From positions 1-7,317 of the forward strand of contig CAZHPA010000059.1 in the NCBI GenBank assembly GCA_964533945.1: a stretch of DNA of 7,317 bases, given 5' to 3'. Within the stretch, counting starts at the first letter, position 1. Every line of letters begins with the position of its first letter. This DNA comes from CAZHPA01 sp964533945. Lineage in GTDB: Bacteria; Bacillota; Clostridia; Lachnospirales; WRBF01. A program made the translations under genes and the position numbers. The notes beneath the pieces were generated by a model, which was given only the letters and a program-made list of their open reading frames with translations, was not told the origin of the DNA and did no database searches. Shown piece after piece: positions 5,535-7,317 of this stretch.

Positions 5535-5990
5535 ATGGACTATATCAGTTTTTTAAATAAAGAATTAGAAAAAGTAAATTTCTTCAATAATACGATGAAT
5601 CCAATTGACTGTAAAAAAGCTTGGGCTGCATTTAAAAGCTTTTCAAAGCAACTTTTAACACATGTAACGCATGAATCTAATTGCACAGATTTTGCACTGC
5701 TTTGGGAAACGGGAGTTTATAATTTTACAGGGGAATGGTTTTTTAATTATTCAATGACAGCGCAATTTTCATATGAAATCAATGGGGAATATAGCCATAT
5801 GGAGCAGCTGCATTTTATAATTTATTTTGAACCTAATGATTTGCTATATGATTTAGAAGATTGCATATGGTCGTATGATTTTGAAAATTTTGACGAATTT
5901 TTTGAATGCATAGAAAGCACTGAATCGTTTGAAATACCACCGCTAAAATTTAAACCAATAAGCTATAACATATATTTTGGGAGGGTATGA
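5535..5990 (+). CDS. Uncharacterised acidic protein, 151 aa, in operon with metA
   Basis: I do not recognise this protein. It has no signal peptide and no membrane segment, so it is probably cytosolic. It is rich in aromatic residues (EWFFNYSMTAQFSYEI at about 67-82) and in Asp/Glu, with 13 acidic residues between 99 and 133 (for example EDCIWSYDFENFDEFFE). Cysteines are at 26, 50, 110 and 125, with no obvious metal motif. A central alternation of hydrophobic and polar residues (about 55-100) suggests beta strands, with helices at the N-terminus (FLNKELEKV, KKAWAAFKSFSKQLL). The ATG at 5535 is 7 bases after GGGGGTG (5521-5527). An ATG at 5530 is in another frame. The stop is 3 bases from the metA start and the metA ribosome site lies inside this gene's last codons, so the two are co-translated. 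A link with methionine metabolism is inferred from position only. Confidence 0.8.
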   Translation: MDYISFLNKELEKVNFFNNTMNPIDCKKAWAAFKSFSKQLLTHVTHESNCTDFALLWETGVYNFTGEWFFNYSMTAQFSYEINGEYSHMEQLHFIIYFEPNDLLYDLEDCIWSYDFENFDEFFECIESTESFEIPPLKFKPISYNIYFGRV

Positions 5991-5993
5991 AAA

Positions 5994-6914
5994 ATGCCAA
6001 TTAAAATTCCGGATAATTTGCCGGCAAAAAATGAATTAATTAAAGAGAACATATTTGTTATGGACGAAAGCAGAGCGTACCACCAAGATATTCGCCCACT
6101 TAAAATATTAATTTTAAATTTAATGCCTATGAAGCAAGTAACGGAAGTACAACTTCTGCGTCTTCTTTCAAATACGCCGCTTCAAGTTGAAGTTGAATTT
6201 TTACATATGGATAGTCATGTTTCTAAAAATACTTCACAAGAACATTTAACAACTTTTTATAATACGTTTAATGAAATAAAACATAAAAAGTTTGATGGAA
6301 TGATTATTACAGGAGCGCCCGTTGAGCATTTGGAATTTGAACAAATTTCGTATTGGGATGAAATAAAAAAGGTTATGGAATGGACGACAACAAATGTTAC
6401 AAGCACGCTTTATATTTGCTGGGGAGTTCAAGCGGCATTATATTATCATTATGGAATTAAAAAATATCCGCTTAAAAAAAAGCTGTTTGGTGTTTTTGCT
6501 CATAAAAAGGTTAAGGAAAATGTTAATATTTTGCGTGGATTTGATGAAATATTTTATGCTCCACATTCAAGGCATACTGAAATGCGCAAAGAAGACATTT
6601 TAAAAATTGAAAATTTAGAAATTTTAACAGAATCTGAAGAAGCAGGAGTGCATATTATAGCTTCAAAAGATGGACGACAAATTTTTGTAACAGGACACTC
6701 TGAATACGATGCAAACACGCTTCTTTTAGAATATAAGCGTGATTTAGGGCAAGGACTTTATATTGAGCCGCCTACAAATTATTTTGAAAATAACGACCCA
6801 AACCGTCCGCCTATTTTAACGTGGCGTTCGCATGGAAGTTTATTGTTTAGCAATTGGTTAAATTATTACGTGTATCAAGAAACTCCATATACTTTAGCTG
6901 ATACCGAAAGTTAA
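5994..6914 (+). CDS. metA: Homoserine O-acetyltransferase, MetA type
   Basis: MetA acylates the hydroxyl of L-homoserine, the committed step into methionine synthesis, in the cytosol. The 306 residues are full length and align with family numbering: the oxyanion/nucleophile motif ICWG with catalytic Cys142, and GHSEYD with His235 and Glu237. The protein carries Glu111 in GAPVEHLEF, where succinyl-CoA-using enzymes such as E. coli MetA have Gly. In the Bacillus cereus enzyme Glu111 sets acetyl-CoA preference, so this protein is predicted to make O-acetylhomoserine despite the common 'homoserine O-succinyltransferase' label. The start ATG at 5994 follows GGGAGG (5979-5984) inside the end of the upstream gene. 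No methionine-responsive leader is visible before the operon. A hairpin terminator follows at once. Confidence 0.96.
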   Translation: MPIKIPDNLPAKNELIKENIFVMDESRAYHQDIRPLKILILNLMPMKQVTEVQLLRLLSNTPLQVEVEFLHMDSHVSKNTSQEHLTTFYNTFNEIKHKKFDGMIITGAPVEHLEFEQISYWDEIKKVMEWTTTNVTSTLYICWGVQAALYYHYGIKKYPLKKKLFGVFAHKKVKENVNILRGFDEIFYAPHSRHTEMRKEDILKIENLEILTESEEAGVHIIASKDGRQIFVTGHSEYDANTLLLEYKRDLGQGLYIEPPTNYFENNDPNRPPILTWRSHGSLLFSNWLNYYVYQETPYTLADTES

Positions 6915-6917
6915 TTA

Positions 6918-6958
6918 AATCCCCCCCGTTTTTAAACAGGGGGAATTTTCATTTTTTT
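6918..6958 (+). terminator. Intrinsic terminator after metA
   Basis: CCCCC (6922-6926) pairs with GGGGG (6939-6943), then one C/A mismatch, then GTTT with AAAC. The hairpin is followed by AATTTTC and a run of seven T residues (6952-6958). It begins 7 bases after the metA stop. Confidence 0.82.
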
Positions 6959-6965
6959 AACCCCT

Positions 6966-7022
6966 AATTACCAAGAACTCTCCCACCTCTTATTTTAGAA
7001 GGGTGGGTAATGAATTACCAAG
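6966..7022 (+). repeat. Subterminal hairpin framed by AATTACCAAG direct repeats
   Basis: The 10-mer AATTACCAAG occurs at 6966-6975 and 7013-7022. Between the copies CCCACC (6982-6987) pairs with GGTGGG (7002-7007), with TCT/AGA able to extend the stem. IS200/IS605 ends carry such imperfect palindromes, which the Y1 transposase recognises as single-stranded hairpins. Confidence 0.55.
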
Positions 7023-7034
7023 GTCTTTATTTTA

Positions 7035-7063
7035 TTGACAACCACAACCAACTTATGTATTCT
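7035..7063 (+). promoter_or_regulatory. Promoter of tnpB
   Basis: A consensus -35 box TTGACA (7035-7040) is followed after 17 bases by TATTCT (7058-7063), with a TG directly before it. A transcript would start near 7070, shortly before the ribosome site GAGGTGA (7084-7090). Confidence 0.6.
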
Positions 7064-7096
7064 ATAAATAAATAATTATAAACGAGGTGAAAAGCA

Positions 7097-7317
7097 ATGA
7101 ATAAAGCTTATAAATTTAGAATATATCCAACTAAAGAACAAGCTATATTATTTGCCAAAACCTTTGGTTGTGTTAGATTTATATACAATAAAATGCTAGA
7201 AGATAAAATAAAGTATTACAAAGAAACTAAACAAATACTTAAAAATACACCAGCTCAATATAAAAAAGAAAATGAATTTCTTAAAGAAGTTGATAGTTTA
7301 GCTTTAGCAAATGCACA
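7097..7317 (+). CDS. tnpB: TnpB, RNA-guided endonuclease of an IS200/IS605 element (N-terminal part)
   Basis: The first 73 codons are present; the gene is cut by the window end. The N-terminus NKAYKFRIYPTKEQAILFAKT followed by FGCVRFIYNKML is the standard OrfB/TnpB helix-turn-helix opening (K-x-R-I-Y-P-T-x-E-Q ... CVRFIYN). A Lys-rich helical stretch and EVDSLALANA, equal to the usual 'L...DS.ALQNA' segment, follow. TnpB proteins are about 350-400 residues and cut DNA guided by a right-end RNA; the RuvC and zinc-finger parts would lie outside the window. The start ATG at 7097 is 6 bases after GAGGTGA. The reading frame is intact as far as seen. Confidence 0.93.
   Translation, partial: MNKAYKFRIYPTKEQAILFAKTFGCVRFIYNKMLEDKIKYYKETKQILKNTPAQYKKENEFLKEVDSLALANA

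Larger units (their letters stand above)
6966..7317 (+). mobile_element. Left end of an IS200/IS605-family element carrying tnpB (runs past the window)
   Basis: The element is inferred from a tnpB start preceded by a subterminal hairpin and its own promoter, just after the metA terminator. No tnpA (Y1 transposase) lies upstream, so it is a tnpB-only element (IS1341-like) or has tnpA elsewhere. The exact left boundary is not proven. A TTAC, a known cleavage tetranucleotide for part of this family, occurs at 6968-6971, ten bases before the hairpin, and makes this a reasonable boundary. Confidence 0.6.

Noticed and set aside
1..7317. The whole window as a composite transposon bounded by two tnpB elements
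   Set aside because: The genes between are housekeeping types (lspA, 6S RNA, metA), both tnpB parts read in the same direction, and IS200/IS605 elements seldom move as composites.

Overview
This AT-rich window looks like chromosome from a low-GC Gram-positive anaerobe of the Clostridia (Bacillota). The pointers are an AT-biased codon usage, purine-rich Shine-Dalgarno sites with UUG and GUG starts, a Firmicutes-type 6S RNA, a SpoIID/LytB-type cell-wall protein with an SLH domain, and a MetA of the acetyl-CoA-using type. The genus cannot be resolved from the sequence alone.

Left part (1-1373, + strand): the window opens in what looks like the decayed 3' end of an IS200/IS605 tnpB gene. Next comes a TetR-family regulator that has lost its N-terminal DNA-binding half, then an intact short-chain dehydrogenase/reductase (SDR) gene overlapping it by 8 bases, closed by a strong intrinsic terminator at 1338-1368. 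The likely history is a repressor-SDR operon whose 5' end was destroyed by the insertion element.

Middle part (1462-5407, all - strand, so read right to left): lspA (lipoprotein signal peptidase), then a 6S RNA gene (about 191 nt) with its own promoter and a terminator-like closing stem, then an 820-residue lipoprotein with an SLH domain and a SpoIID/LytB catalytic domain, then a small TMEM229-like membrane protein. LspA would process the lipoprotein encoded two genes downstream. The 6S RNA is not an open reading frame; it was identified from sequence and pairing. It carries a notable pair of mutually exclusive structures in its central bubble.

Right part (5466-6958, + strand): a promoter arranged back to back with that of lspA drives an unrecognised acidic 151-residue protein and metA. 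The two genes are 3 bases apart, with the metA ribosome site inside the end of the upstream gene. MetA has Glu111, which predicts homoserine O-acetyltransferase activity. A C-run/G-run hairpin terminator follows.

Right edge (6966-7317): the left end of an IS200/IS605-family element, with a subterminal hairpin framed by 10-bp repeats, a consensus-like promoter and the first 73 codons of tnpB, which is cut by the window end. No tRNA, rRNA or CRISPR array was seen. Gene-free stretches over 300 bases: only 4486-4948, which holds the 6S RNA, its promoter and the promoter of the lipoprotein gene.
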